Positions 1-10,175 of a DNA stretch of 64,000 bases are shown piece after piece. The stretch's first letter is position 1. The number at the start of each line of letters is the position of its first letter. Source of the DNA: Prosapia bicincta (Eukaryota > Arthropoda > Insecta > Hemiptera > Cercopidae); NCBI GenBank assembly GCA_036971475.1, contig JBAIZL010000002.1, forward strand, positions 17,290,067 through 17,354,066, in the 5' to 3' direction. Below the pieces are notes generated by a model. The model worked only from the letters and a program-made list of their open reading frames with translations, made no database searches and was not told the origin of the DNA. The translations under genes were made by a program, and so were the position numbers.

Positions 1-1857
1 TCAACATATCAACTTTAATAAACGTGAACTCTTTTTGTAAGTCAATTTTAAATGCACAAGTTTTAATGTTTAGATAAAGACGTTGAATTTAAATTATCGA
101 CTCACCACTGTCAAATAAACAATTAATAAATATTATCTTCTAAGAGAAACATTAACAGTGCAGAAGCCGATTATGGATTAAAATGATGGTGATGGAGGTT
201 GGCTTAATCACCACCAACCGAATGACATTAGCTTTTTAGCAAAAGCAAAAATCCCTTATTTGTAGTATTTCTATAAATTCCTGCTGCATTGAAATGTGAT
301 TTTAGATCAATAGAAATGTAAAATTTTCAAGATTACATGAAGTAAAAAGTGAGAGCTATTTTTAGATAATTATAAATTTTAACACTTTAAAACATTTTAA
401 TAAAAACTATATTCAATAGTAAATATATAACCATAAATAACTCATGTGCAACCGGATAAGAGTCAACGATAACTAAAACTATAATGACTTAACTAAGTAA
501 ATCCATAGGGCTTACTTGCTGACGAGTTCCTTTTACAAAGCAAAGCCTCTTCAAGATGATTACATCAAGAAACTTCAAAACTTGAAATCGAAAAAACAAA
601 TGTCAGATAATTTTGGGCCTACATTTTAAGTTTTCTTATGACTAAATGCTATCAACATTTTAATGGATGCAGTTTTGGCATTACTTGGTAAAAAGAACCA
701 CTACTTACTGATATTTGTCAACAGAAACATTTTGCATTAGATCAGTGCATTATTCCAATGCTGTGAGTCTTGTTTGTGACTCACAGCATTGAACAATGCA
801 CTGACCTGGTATGAAACTGAAGCGTCAAGTAGTGTTTTTTTTTGCCAAGTTATACTAATAGTAGTAATTTCAATGCAGTTTTATTTCAAAGACTCTCCAA
901 GCACCATTTGAAGGGCAGTCATTATCAAGTGCCGTCTACAAAATCTGTATAGAGCGCAGTAGTGTAGTTATAATAAATAAACAACAATAACCTATAACAT
1001 TGTTAGCATCATCAGGGTTACAAACATGTACATTAAGGGTTTTTTAATATTTGTAGCAAGCGTTATTGTTATTTATTATACATGTTTTCTTGAACAGAGA
1101 ATTACATCATATCAAAATGTTTACTGCCAAAAAAATAGAAGATATATTTGTAAATTATGAACAGGAAGTAAACTTATTCTAGATTTCAAAAAGTTAGTTA
1201 AAATATATTGATTATAACTGAGTTATAGATATCCCCTCCCTGAAAATAACCCAAAATGTTAATGTTTTTGAAAAAGAATTTGTGTTCCATTTGGGTAGTA
1301 CAAGTTTTAAGTTAGTCTCTGTAGCAACAGAAGATAGTGGACCAATGGTAAGTGTTAATACAATACTGCTACGAATTGTCAATTCAGAAATGATAAATAA
1401 GATTTAAAACTAAAAAAGCTTTTTAAAAGAAGAATATGTGAGGAAGCTAATAGTGAGAGTTTTTTTGTAATCCATTACTATAAGGTTTATCCAAGGTCAT
1501 GAATTAGGACACTATCTCAACTACAGAAACCTTTACCATGAAGTTCTCGGGTACCAAACATCAATTTTGACACTAGTGAAATATTTACAATGATGTCGGG
1601 TAGAGGATGGGACTTTGGAACATATTTTTGAATACAATTGTCAAAACTAATTTAGGGCGTTTTAATCATGTTGGACACTTTAGGGAAGTTTGCTTTTCAT
1701 GTTTAGATAGTTATATTTACTTCTTATAACTATATATAGTTCCTGACATTCCATACATAACTGTTATTAACCTGAAGGTGGATACATCATCAGGATTATT
1801 CATCTATTAGATATTTTTTTAAAGTATAAATTTAAAAATAATTAGTTATCTTATTTG
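1..1857. other. Intergenic AT-rich DNA, no gene seen
   Basis: No exon, RNA gene or intact mobile element is recognised on either strand. The stretch is strongly AT-rich with frequent stops. An imperfect inverted pair lies at about 757-800, where a word around CTGTGAGTC recurs in inverted order as GACTCACAG. The only repeat tied to another part of the window is the fragment at 487-590, listed separately. Confidence 0.6.
487..590 (+). mobile_element. Fragment of the 8999-9433 foldback family
   Basis: The fragment contains TTAACTAAGTAAAT, then CTTACTTGCTGACG, then the family end ATTACATCAAGAAACTT. The same blocks occur in the foldback element at 8999-9433 and again, diverged, near 55785-55935. 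Only part of the element is present and no target-site duplication could be defined. It encodes nothing. Confidence 0.5.
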
Positions 1858-2205
1858 TATTAATTGGTTCCATCATCATGTGAGATACTATTTTATATCT
1901 AAAAACGCTTGTTCAATGTTACAACTTTCTTTTATGACTGTTGAGGACAGTCGTTTGGGAAGATGTGTCCCATTGTCAATTTAGACCATAACTGATCTCT
2001 TGGTTGTTCAGACCATATCTAACCTCTTGGTTGATTTAGGTTAGGGTGGGATATTAGGATAGGGATGTAGGTGTAGTTTAGAGGGAATTGGGGGTTATGA
2101 TGTCAAAAAGTGGATATGTGAGTTATAATGTAATTGCGTGTTGAGCGCATTACTCCTTCAGTGTATAACATTTACTGTTGTGAGTGAAAGAGTTCAAAAT
2201 ACCAA
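1858..2205 (-). mobile_element. Degraded 3' tail of a Penelope-like element (family E)
   Basis: The block matches the left part of the element at 12215-13093: the terminal GATTCCATCTTCACATGAG-like start, the TGAGGAC...GTGTCCCATTGTCAA block, and the TTAGGTTAGGGTGGGATATTA block. A decayed hammerhead-like motif is at about 1942-1983. The coding part is lost. The strand follows the coding direction of the 12-kb copy. The piece ends near the start of a plus-strand Penelope copy of another family at about 2215, so the two are back to back, perhaps by chance nesting. Confidence 0.6.
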
Positions 2206-2214
2206 ATATTAAAC

Positions 2215-3310
2215 ACAGAAGGAAGGCCTACCAATGGGTTCACCATTCTCAATCATTCTGGCAGAAGTATTTCTACAACACATGGATCAGAACAAAATTG
2301 TAAGTAAAAACAAACACACAGATAAGATAATATATTAGCACAGATTTGTAGACAATGTTATAGTACTATACAGAGGAAACATAAGACAATGCCAACAACT
2401 CCATACATAAAAACATTCAGTTTAGGGGGGAATTTGAAATCAACAAAACATTTTATTTCATAGACATCACTAATACAAAGAGTCAAAACTAACATGAATT
2501 CAAAATATAGTGCAAGCCAACAATGACAGATACACAACACATCAAACCACCCAATACAATGTAAACATGCAGATTTCAAATATCTATTACACAGATTAAA
2601 CAAATTACCTATATCCACAACCAGATACACGGAAGAACTAGACACAATCAAATATTTAGCTCACATAAACGGGTATGACCAATATTTAATAAACAAACTA
2701 CACAGAAAAATACTCAACAAGAAAAATAACAAAGAAATTCATCAACCTTGCATACATAAACAACACTCATAAATAAAATAGCACATCAATTCAAGAAAGC
2801 AGGATACAATGTAGCTAACAGAACAAGAAATAAAAACCAAATGGCTATCAACACATCACGAACAATAGTCCAGGAGTATACAAACTGCAGTGTTCCAATT
2901 GCAATAAATTCTACAGTGGACAAACAAGTAGATTTTTCACTGAAATATATAAAGGACACATCAATGGACTGCACACCCTAGTGAATCCATCTTTGCAAAT
3001 CACCTCATGGACACTAATCACTCATGCAATAGTATGGAAAATAATACGATCATCCTCCACAAAGGCCACAAGTTAAACACATTAGAACAATGTAAATATA
3101 GGAACATTGCAACACACATAAAATGATATTCTAAATGAACATACACGATACAGATCACATCACTTCTAACTGTCAAGAATTAGAATCCAGAAAGAGAACT
3201 GCCGCGATCCTGGCAGCAGAAATGTGAAGCTGAAGAAGTCGTTAGACGAAAAACGTTACCTCCAAGTGTAAGTTAATAATTTTAACAACTTGTATCAATA
3301 TAATGTCTGT
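2215..3310 (+). pseudogene. Degraded Penelope-like retroelement, RT plus GIY-YIG (family B)
   Basis: Translated pieces on the plus strand follow the Penelope order. First comes an RT palm segment reading LPMGSPFSIILAEVFLQHM at about 2230-2290. Next is HRFVDNVIVLYRGN at about 2340-2390, where the catalytic YVDD is FVDN. A GIY-YIG segment reading CSNCNKFYSGQTSR follows at about 2893-2940. Frameshifts and stops separate the pieces, so the copy is dead. The 3' tail contains a hammerhead-like motif at 3226-3263. The protein would have copied RNA at nicked DNA by target-primed reverse transcription, with GIY-YIG as the nickase (family knowledge). Confidence 0.8.
3226..3263 (+). ncRNA. Hammerhead-like ribozyme motif, family B
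   Basis: The core CTGAAGA is at 3230-3236. One extra A follows, then the short hairpin GTC-GTTA-GAC, then GAA and an A-rich word containing the self-complementary AACGTT. This is the order core box, stem II, GAA, palindromic stem III of the minimal type I hammerheads known from Penelope-like elements. The flanking stem I is weak here, and the extra A before stem II is non-canonical. Activity is not shown. Confidence 0.5.
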
Positions 3311-3694
3311 TTGCAAGTAATTTTATATTGTAATAAGTTATTAACAACCAGCTCGTCATGAACAACAAATTTTTAAAAATTAAAACATTTTTTCTGTTGA
3401 CACATTTTGGAATGTCTCCATTTTCAAAACTTTAATTCCACTTTTTTGAAAATGGAGACAGTCCGAATGCATCAATAAACAACAACATTTTTAAAGTTAA
3501 GAAATTCAGAATAGGGCATTTAAATGTATACCAATATTCTTAACTGTAACAAAGATGATTATGTTTATCTTATGACTATGTATATCATTAAAAATTATTT
3601 ATGAAAGTGAATGGTATCATATATATTACTTACATAAACAATAGTTTATGACTATCCAAACTTTATATTTAGTAAATTTGTTAAAACTTACTGA

Positions 3695-3738
3695 GACAGG
3701 ACGTTTTCGATTGCTATGTGCCGATCTTCGTCAGTGTC
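3695..3738 (-). ncRNA. Hammerhead-like motif, family A, minus copy
   Basis: Read on the minus strand: stem I GACA at 3738-3735; core CTGACGA at 3734-3728; an extra A; stem II GATCG pairing weakly with CAATC; GAA at 3708-3706; AACGTC at 3705-3700; C at 3699; and the closing TGTC at 3698-3695. The core differs from the plus copies only at the seventh core position (C instead of T), which is variable in hammerheads. Stem II carries a mismatch. Confidence 0.6.
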
Positions 3739-4071
3739 CTGCTTGGAGGTGTTGGGTCAAGCAGTGACGGTTTTAAAGGTAGGTTTTCAATAGTATCAAA
3801 GAGTATATGTGATTTGTATTGTGTTTGTTCGTTTAATATGTTAGTACTCTTACTTTGTGTGTCTGTAAATTTCATATTGTTCTAGTGTGTTGAGATGTGG
3901 CCCTTTTTTGTTGATCTGTAGGATTTCTAAATTATGATAAATGTCTGTGTGTTTGTGTCCTGTTTCTTTTAAGTGATTGTAAAATGTTGAGTTGGTGTTA
4001 TGTTTGTGTTCTTCGACTCTTTGTTTGAAGCTGCGACCTGTTTGTCCAATGTAGAATTTGTTACATTCGTC

Positions 4072-4602
4072 TCAGTTTAGTTTGTATACGCCTGGTGCTT
4101 GTAGTTTATCTTTGTTGTTGGTGTTGTGTTGTATTTTATACTGTAATTTGTTATTGGTTTTGTATGCTCTTTTGTAACCTATTTTTTGAAATTTGCGGGC
4201 TATTTTGTTTGTTGTTTTGTTTATGAATGGTAATGTGATGTATTTGTTTTCCCTGTCTGTAGTGTTAATTTTAGTGTTTTTTTGTATTTTGTACCATAGT
4301 TTGTCTATTATTGTGGCGTTGTATCCATTTGTGTATGCTAAATATTTAATTGTGTCTAGTTCCTTGTTCATGTTTTCTGTGGTCATTGGGACATCTTTAA
4401 GTCTATGAAGCATGGATCTGAAGGCAGCGTGTTTGTGTTGAATAGGGTTGTTTGAGGTGTTGTGGATAAGTGTGTCTGTTGTTATGGGTTTCCTGTAAAT
4501 GTTGAAGCTGTGTTTTTGTGTGTGGTTTTTAGTTATGGTTAGGTCGAGGAAATTGGACAAACAGGTTGCAGCTTTAAACAAAGAGTCGAAGAACACAGAC
4601 AT
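4072..4602 (-). pseudogene. Penelope ORF fragment: RT thumb and linker reading into GIY-YIG, chimeric N-terminus
   Basis: This 176-codon open frame reads through the inverted junction. Its first residues (about 1-17) are the antisense of the plus-strand copy. From NFLDLTITKNHTQKHSFNIY onward it is genuine Penelope RT C-terminal and linker sequence, ending in APGVYKLN, the start of GIY-YIG. The frame then stops where the standard element continues into CDECNKFYIGQTGR. It is a truncated relic, and the upstream RT catalytic core is missing. The same protein segment occurs at 29-31 kb. Confidence 0.75.
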
Positions 4603-4865
4603 AACACCAACTCAACATTTTACAATCACTTAAAAGAAACAGGACACAAATACACAGACATTTATCATAATTTAGAAATCCTACACATCAACAAAAAAGA
4701 GCCACATCTCAACACACTAGAACAATATGAAATTTACAGACACACAAAAACACAAAATACAAACATATTAAATGAACAAACACAATACAAATCACACATA
4801 CTCTTTGATACTATCGAAAACCTACCTTTAAAACCATCACCACTTGACCCAACATCTCCAAGCAG

Positions 4866-4909
4866 GACACTGATGAAGATCGGCACATAGCGATCGAAAA
4901 CGTTCTGTC
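4866..4909 (+). ncRNA. Hammerhead-like ribozyme motif, family A, best copy
   Basis: Stem I is GACA (4866-4869) with TGTC (4906-4909). The core CTGATGA is at 4870-4876, followed by one extra A at 4877. Stem II is GATCG (4878-4882) with CGATC (4891-4895) around an 8-nt loop. GAA is at 4896-4898, the self-complementary AACGTT at 4899-4904 and the expected cleavage-site C at 4905. The palindrome would let two copies form a shared stem III, as described for Penelope hammerheads. The extra A before stem II departs from the classical core. Confidence 0.7.
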
Positions 4910-5027
4910 TCAGTAAGTTTTAACAAATTTACTAAATATAAAGTTCGGATAGTCATAAACTATTGTTTAAGTGATTGATAAGATTCACCGAACGTAATGG
5001 ACCACAAAATTCAAGAATATTACTTAC

Positions 5028-5389
5028 GCTATAATGTATTTAAGAGAATCTTACGTTTTATATATGTACGTAGATTTTCAAGGACTTCAATTACGTGTCC
5101 TCATTTTCTAGCATCAACTGAGTACAAGTGCTTCTTGTAGATAGCCAGGTGTGTGGGATTTCCATTGTCACGTGATACACTGGTATTGTTATATTTTCGG
5201 ATTCACTGCACTGGGGGAAAGTTTTAGTTTGTCTTAGGGTTAATTTTGTCTATTAAGTTGAATAATTAAGTTTCCTAATTTTATTTGAATTACTTCATTT
5301 ATTACATTATTTTTGTGTTTATAAATTTGTAGCTGTTTCCAGATTGTCTTTTGGCTTTTTTGTACTTTTTTATAGATGCATGTTTACTA
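5028..5389. other. No gene seen between two Penelope copies
   Basis: AT-rich spacer. It may include part of the unrecognised 3' tail of the following minus-strand Penelope copy, but no hammerhead-like motif was found in it. Confidence 0.5.
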
Positions 5390-6790
5390 ATGTGGGAAAT
5401 GTATGGTTGTTTTTGATGGCGTGTGTGGCTAAGTTTGAATTGTAAATGTTTGGTTTGTTGTATGCTTTGAGATGCTCTTTAAATCTGTCTTTTAATTTTG
5501 TTTTTGTTTGGCCAATGTATAATTTGTTACAGTCTGGGCATTTTATTCTATATATTCTGTTATCAAGTGTGCTTCTTGTATTTTTGTTGGTTATGTTGAT
5601 ATTGTTGTGTTTTAGTGTTTTAGTTATTCCTTTTATCTTGTATCCTAGTTTTATTGCTTATTTCTTCTTCCATGGTGAATTTTATGTTAGAGTGTAGGTT
5701 GTTGATTTCTTTTAGGATAATATTATTTATTGCTTTATTTTGGGAGATGTATAATCCATTGTCAACATATTGTATCCAATGTCCCTTGGGGTGGTGTGTT
5801 TTTATAATTTGTGTGATTATTTTGCCAAGGTTTTGGAGGTAAATTTCTGATATTGTACTTGAGATGGGGGATTACATTACAAAGCCATCTATCTGTTTAT
5901 ATATCTTTTTATTAAATGTTAAATAGTTTTGGTTTAGTATGATGTTTGGGCATTTTGTTATTTGTTTTGTGTATTTGGGGTTGGTTTTAAGAATACAATA
6001 GTTAATTTATTTTATTATTGTGATGGTTTTATTTATTACTATGTTAGTGTTTCTGATGTCAAATGATTAAATTTAATTATTTTGGTTATGTTTATTGTTT
6101 TTAGTTTGTCCGTTGAAGTATTTGAGTTTTTTATAGTGTAATTATTTTCTAGTTTATGTTTTAGGTTATTGGCAATTACTTAGGATATTTTATAGGAGGG
6201 TGGATTTTTGAAATTTATTAGAGGTCTTATTCGATTGTTGATTTTATGTATTTTCTTAAAGATGTTTATTTTTAGGGATTTTCATTGTCTATTGTGTATC
6301 GGTAAGGGTTTTTTGTCTGAATAAAACTATGAGGTTTTTCTATTGTGCTTTTTAATTTTTGGTTTGACGTTTGTTTTAGTGCTATTTTCAAGTATCTTTA
6401 TTTCTTCTTTAGTGAAATTAGTTTTTGTAAGGTTTATAAGGCTAGGGTCGAATTTATAGTTTGTTGTGCTATTGTCTATGTTATTTTGTTTTTCTATGAG
6501 TTTGTTAAGCTTAGATTTGATTATTTTGTTTTTTATTGAAGTAAATTTCTTGCATTATCTTTGAGTTCTGTTATATTAATAATGCCATTGGTTTGGTTCA
6601 AGTATGTTAGCTAATTCTGAGTGTGTTTTGCAGAGTATATTAGTCAATATGTTTTTCATTGTCTATAGACATTTAATTTTGTTTTTTATCCATAAAGTCT
6701 CTGCTTGTTTAGCAGTTTTTTTGTGCAGAACTTGTTTGGTTTTTTATTATTTTTGTGTTATTTTGTTTTTATACATGGTTTATTAAAATA
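5390..6790 (-). pseudogene. Degraded Penelope-like retroelement, a distinct lineage (family G)
   Basis: Minus-strand translation gives the Penelope order. An RT segment GFVM-SPISSTISEIYLQNLG is followed by HWIQYVDNGLYISQNKA (about 5640-5900), with the active site YVDD changed to YVDN. Downstream is the GIY-YIG module NRIYRIKCPDCNKLYIGQT (about 5510-5570). The region upstream to about 6790 is lysine- and asparagine-rich in the minus frames, as in Penelope N-termini, but is broken. The protein is clearly different from families A and B (IKCPDCNKLYIG versus LNCDECNKFYIG), so this is a separate, older lineage. Confidence 0.75.
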
Positions 6791-6829
6791 TTTATGGTTA
6801 ATATTTATTGCCAGTAGTTGTCTTCTTCT

Positions 6830-7596
6830 TTTTCCACAGGATTAGCTGCTAGGTCCGGAAACTGGGGTAGGTGGGCTTCGTCGTTCCTGGGGTATTGGAA
6901 CGGCATATAGGTCACATCTGCAATTAACCCCATGCGGTGCAGATGGGCTGCCAGGTAGTCATGGCTAATGGTAGTTCTGAACACAAGCTACTGCTACATT
7001 TCTAGACAAGTTTCGGGAAATGGGAGAGCCCAATTCGTACCTATGAGGGCTTACCTGTTGCATGTCCTGATCCAGTTGTTTACCGCTTGGTTTATTGCGA
7101 TCTTTGCAGAAGAGTAGGACTAAGCGCAAGGCGGTTGCTGGAGAGCAGTGCCATTTTTAGCAAGAACATCGGTCTTTTCGTTTCCTTTCACGCCAACATG
7201 GCTTGGGATCCTCTGCAGGTGTAAGGTCCAGCCACCTTCTATTAAGTAGAAGCGTCTCAATCGGCATGCAGTTGTTTTCTTGCAATCGGTGTACTTGCTC
7301 TTTGAGGTTGCAATTATCGCAGCCCAGCATTCTATCTGAAATACAGCTTTTGGGTTCTGTTCCAAGTATTCTAGCCTTTTTGGTTCCTCATGTATTGCAG
7401 CGATCTCCCCGTCATAATTCGTGAGAGGAGTCCCACTGCTATGGAGCTTTGGAGATATATCCAGCTCCGTTATTCCCTGTTCCCGGCATGAATGAACCGT
7501 TACTGTATATGCGGAGCCACTCTGGTTCTGGATATTTGACATCGAACCATATAAAATAAGGTGTTTAAAAATCCATATGTTAAGAATAAAAACCAA
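6830..7596 (-). pseudogene. RNase H and C-terminal tail of a non-LTR retrotransposon (jockey/I type)
   Basis: A 158-codon open frame (7120-7596) contains RNase H landmarks: GSAYTVTVHS near the start, YDGEIAAIHEEPKRLEYL in the middle, and IPSHVGVKGNEKTDVLAK near the end, the HxGxxGNExAD helix of retroelement RNase H. Downstream, broken frames at about 6840-7000 read HDYLAAHLHRMGL, the segment before the C-terminal zinc-knuckle region of jockey/I-type ORF2. The RT and endonuclease are absent, so this is a 5'-truncated dead copy. The first 20 or so residues of the frame are probably not element sequence. Confidence 0.75.
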
Positions 7597-7599
7597 AAA

Positions 7600-8310
7600 A
7601 GAGTAAAAACTATCAGCATCTATATAGATTAAAACTCAAGAAATTGGTTTAATTTCACTGATTTTCATGGATAATAAAACCCTTGATTTTCACTATATTT
7701 GGAACTTTGTGTGGGTGTGTGTTATTGTTGCGAACACTATATAATATATTCATAGTTTAAATAATCTTGTGAGCAAAAACAGTAATTCACTAATTGCATA
7801 GTTGTACAAAACTGTCCTATTCTCTGCTTGTATGTTTGTCCTCACCCTCTTGTATCAAGTTCCTTCCTTGAGTCTAATAATAAACAACACATTCCATTCT
7901 ATGTATAAAGGAATTAGAAAGCAGACACCCCACTTAGGAGCAGATCTTCAGTAAAACATCTCTGCCCTAAAGAGCCATTCCTTTGCTTCTTCGTATAAAA
8001 TTTCACCCTCTGAAGGGAATTCCTGGTGTAATAGTTTCCTGGAGAAATTAACTTTCCCAACCTGAATGTTTTATTGTGCCTTCCTTAATGACTGAATGTC
8101 TTACCTGTTCTTTAATCATTAAAAATGTTAGTATCATTACAAAATTTCAGTGGATTAATGCCTAAAACTCTGAAACATAAAATATGTTTATGACTGGATA
8201 AACAAGCAATATAGAAAAGAAATTTTTTAAAGCCAAATCCTACTGAGGTCAACAAAGAAAAATGTTATTTTAGTTACTTTTTATTTTATAATTACAATTA
8301 ATATAAATAA

Positions 8311-8357
<47 letters not shown>

Positions 8358-8480
8358 TATTAAGATTTTTTCCTGAAGATGCTGGTACTATTTTATCGGC
8401 GAAAATCTTTGAATAAATATATTCATTAAAAGTATTCTTGTTTTTGAAATATTTTTAATTTATTATATATATATATTTAT
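7600..8480. other. Non-coding, repeat fragments
   Basis: No gene seen. About 8240-8310 matches the head of the dispersed SINE-like family (ATCCTACTGAGGTCAACAAAG). It runs into a TA microsatellite. Confidence 0.5.
8312..8360. repeat. (TA)n microsatellite
   Basis: Nearly pure alternating TA with one AC interruption. Confidence 0.9.
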
Positions 8481-8690
8481 AGGTTAGTTTTGGTTGGTAA
8501 AGATTATTTAGATTTTTTGGACTAGGAGACTGACAGACTTACCTTGGTAAGAGTCCACTCTGTAATCTTGAAATAGAAACACATAAAAGCACTTAAACAA
8601 TGATATATTTCAACCACACAGTGGTCTTTGTCAATCGAAGAGTAGACTCTTACCAAGGTAAGTCTGTCAGTCTCCTAGTCCAAAAAATCT
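8480..8690. mobile_element. Short foldback element, family D
   Basis: It begins AGGTTAGTTTTGGTTGGTAA and ends GTCCAAAAAATC. The ends are inverted repeats (GATTTTTTGGAC, then AGGAGACTGACAGACTTACC, then AAGAGTC). It is the same family as the 392-bp palindrome at 41317-41708 but lacks most of the right arm: after TCAATCGAAG it jumps to GTAGACTCTTACC. A hammerhead-like motif is at about 8605-8640 on the minus strand. It is embedded in TA-rich DNA, so the target duplication is ambiguous. No coding capacity. Confidence 0.8.
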
Positions 8691-8983
8691 ATATATATAT
8701 ATAGACCCTATATATACATGATCGGATCTAAAAAAATATTTTGGGTAGGGCTGGTGTGAGGAAAAGGGTTCCCCCGTCTGGAAAATATTTAGGAGATATA
8801 GCGTAAACTCTAAGGGTCTTCTATCTGAGGAAATAGTTATAGGCCAGCTATGTAATTTTACACACAAATTATTTAGCCCCATTTACAATGTAAACAACCT
8901 ATTTATTACATTGTGGGTGTAATAATAACTTATTTATTAATGATTACAGTATGGGGTTGTAGTGAATAATATGAGTTTGTAAA
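8691..8983. other. Non-coding spacer
   Basis: No gene or repeat recognised. A short TA run borders the previous element. Confidence 0.5.
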
Positions 8984-9448
8984 CATATTCTACTGATTTT
9001 AAACTATTTAACTAAGTGAATACATAATTCCTTACTTGCTGACACGTTTCAAAACAATCGTTCCTTTTACGAAGCTAACCCTACTGGCGGCATTTTGGCA
9101 GTTTACAAACGGTATGACGGGGATATATTTATGACAGTGGAGTGGGGTGAGGTGTCGGCGTCTTGTGTCATGTACTGGAAAAGGCTATTAGCTTCAAAGT
9201 GTGTGTGATCGTTTAATACATTTTCTCTGTCATGACACAGGACGCCGACTTCATGATTTTATCCTCGTCATACCGTTTGTAAACAGCCAAAATGCCGCCT
9301 GTAGAGGGTTAGCTTCGTAAAAGGAACAATCGTTTTGAAACGCGTCAGCAAGTAAGCAATTACGTATTCACTTAGTTAAGTAGTTTAAAATTAGTTTAAA
9401 CAGTGAATTCAAGATGATAACATCAAGAAACTTCATATTCTACTGATT
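8984..9448. mobile_element. Foldback element with 15-bp target duplication (family H)
   Basis: CATATTCTACTGATT occurs at 8984-8998 and at 9434-9448. The element between (8999-9433) is an inverted repeat. The left arm has TTAACTAAGTGAATAC, CTTACTTGCTGAC, ACGAAGCTAACCCT and GTTTACAAACGGTATGACG; the right arm has the same blocks reversed. Inside, GTGTCATG and CATGACAC form a second inner pair. The right arm keeps GAA-ACGCGT-C, the second half of the ribozyme-like motif, but no clear CTGANGA box. Fragments lie at 487-590 and 55785-55935. It encodes nothing; the long duplication argues against ordinary cut-and-paste DNA transposons. Confidence 0.85.
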
Positions 9449-9599
9449 ATTAAGAAGATTTAAATCGGGAACGAACACAGACATTGGAAATGACAATTTA
9501 GTTTACATTTGTAGTGTTATTTTATAGTTTAAAACTTTACACTTTTCCATACTTTGGGAGGGGCTTGAGCCCCAAAGCCCCCCTATATATATTCCACTA

Positions 9600-9603
9600 T
9601 ATA

Positions 9604-9664
<61 letters not shown>
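9600..9664. repeat. (TA)n microsatellite
   Basis: About 60 bp of alternating TA at the start of a SINE-like repeat. Confidence 0.9.
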
Positions 9665-9666
<2 letters not shown>

Positions 9667-10175
9667 CAGAATCACAATATAAGGTAGCAAAATATAAAGC
9701 AAATTTCCTTACAATTTTCCCTTTTCCTTTTTATACAATATATGGTGTTGGACTTTGATTTTTGTTTGTTACTTACTTATTTACTTTTTTTTCTATATAA
9801 CTTATGAAACTGATTGATAGTGGTCTATAACTTCTCATTCTATCTACCTCTTGTAACTTCGCTATTGGAAAGAACTTTTTTCTTATAATTTCATATACTA
9901 GATCTTTAAGCAATTTCTAGCTCTGGAAAAATTAGCTCAGTGGTAAAAGTGCTAGTTTTTAAATATGTAGATCCATAATTAGAATCCAATGGGGGCATTA
10001 AATTTAAATTAATGAATAAATATTTGAACAAACTGTATTAACATCAATCCACTATGGGTTTTAAAAAATTTGAATTTGATTAGATGAATAAAACGTATTT
10101 TATTAAGGACTGAAAATTTGTACAAGAGTACAGTATATAAGAAAGTGTGAGTTAATAGGAAATAAAAAATCATTT
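9665..10175 (+). repeat. SINE-like dispersed repeat with tRNA-like box A/B
   Basis: At 9931-9995 the text TTAGCTCAGTGGTAAAAG followed by a B-box-like TTAGAATCC resembles a tRNA head with its internal pol III promoter. The 3' part (TGAATAAATATTTGAACAAA, GTATTAACATCAAT, GATTGAAAA-like, TTGTACAAGA, GTGTGAG) recurs at 14750-14960, 23740-23950, 39690-39850, 51600-51790 and 54480-54660. The sequence before the tRNA-like part also recurs (TTTTTGTTTGTTACT). The acceptor stem is not tRNA-like, so this is a SINE or composite repeat, not a working tRNA gene. Confidence 0.65.

Larger units (their letters stand above)
3623..5027. mobile_element. Head-to-head Penelope insertion with 11-bp target duplication (family A)
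   Basis: The word ATATTACTTAC stands at 3623-3633 and again at 5017-5027. Between them a minus-strand Penelope copy (about 3634-4553) meets a plus-strand copy (about 4549-5016). Both copies end in the same tail (ribozyme-like motif, CAGTAAGTTTTAAC, ACTATTGTTTAAG), so the ends form inverted repeats of over 400 bp. The left tail is about 45 bp shorter than the right. One target duplication around the pair says it inserted as a unit. Confidence 0.85.

Noticed and set aside
8999..9433. Complete hammerhead in foldback family H
   Set aside because: Only GAA-ACGCGT-C is present. No CTGANGA box or stem II was found at a suitable distance.
9931..9995. tRNA gene suggested by TTAGCTCAGTGGTAAAAG and a B-box-like word
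   Set aside because: No matching acceptor stem, and the whole block belongs to a dispersed repeat family, so it is a SINE-like head.
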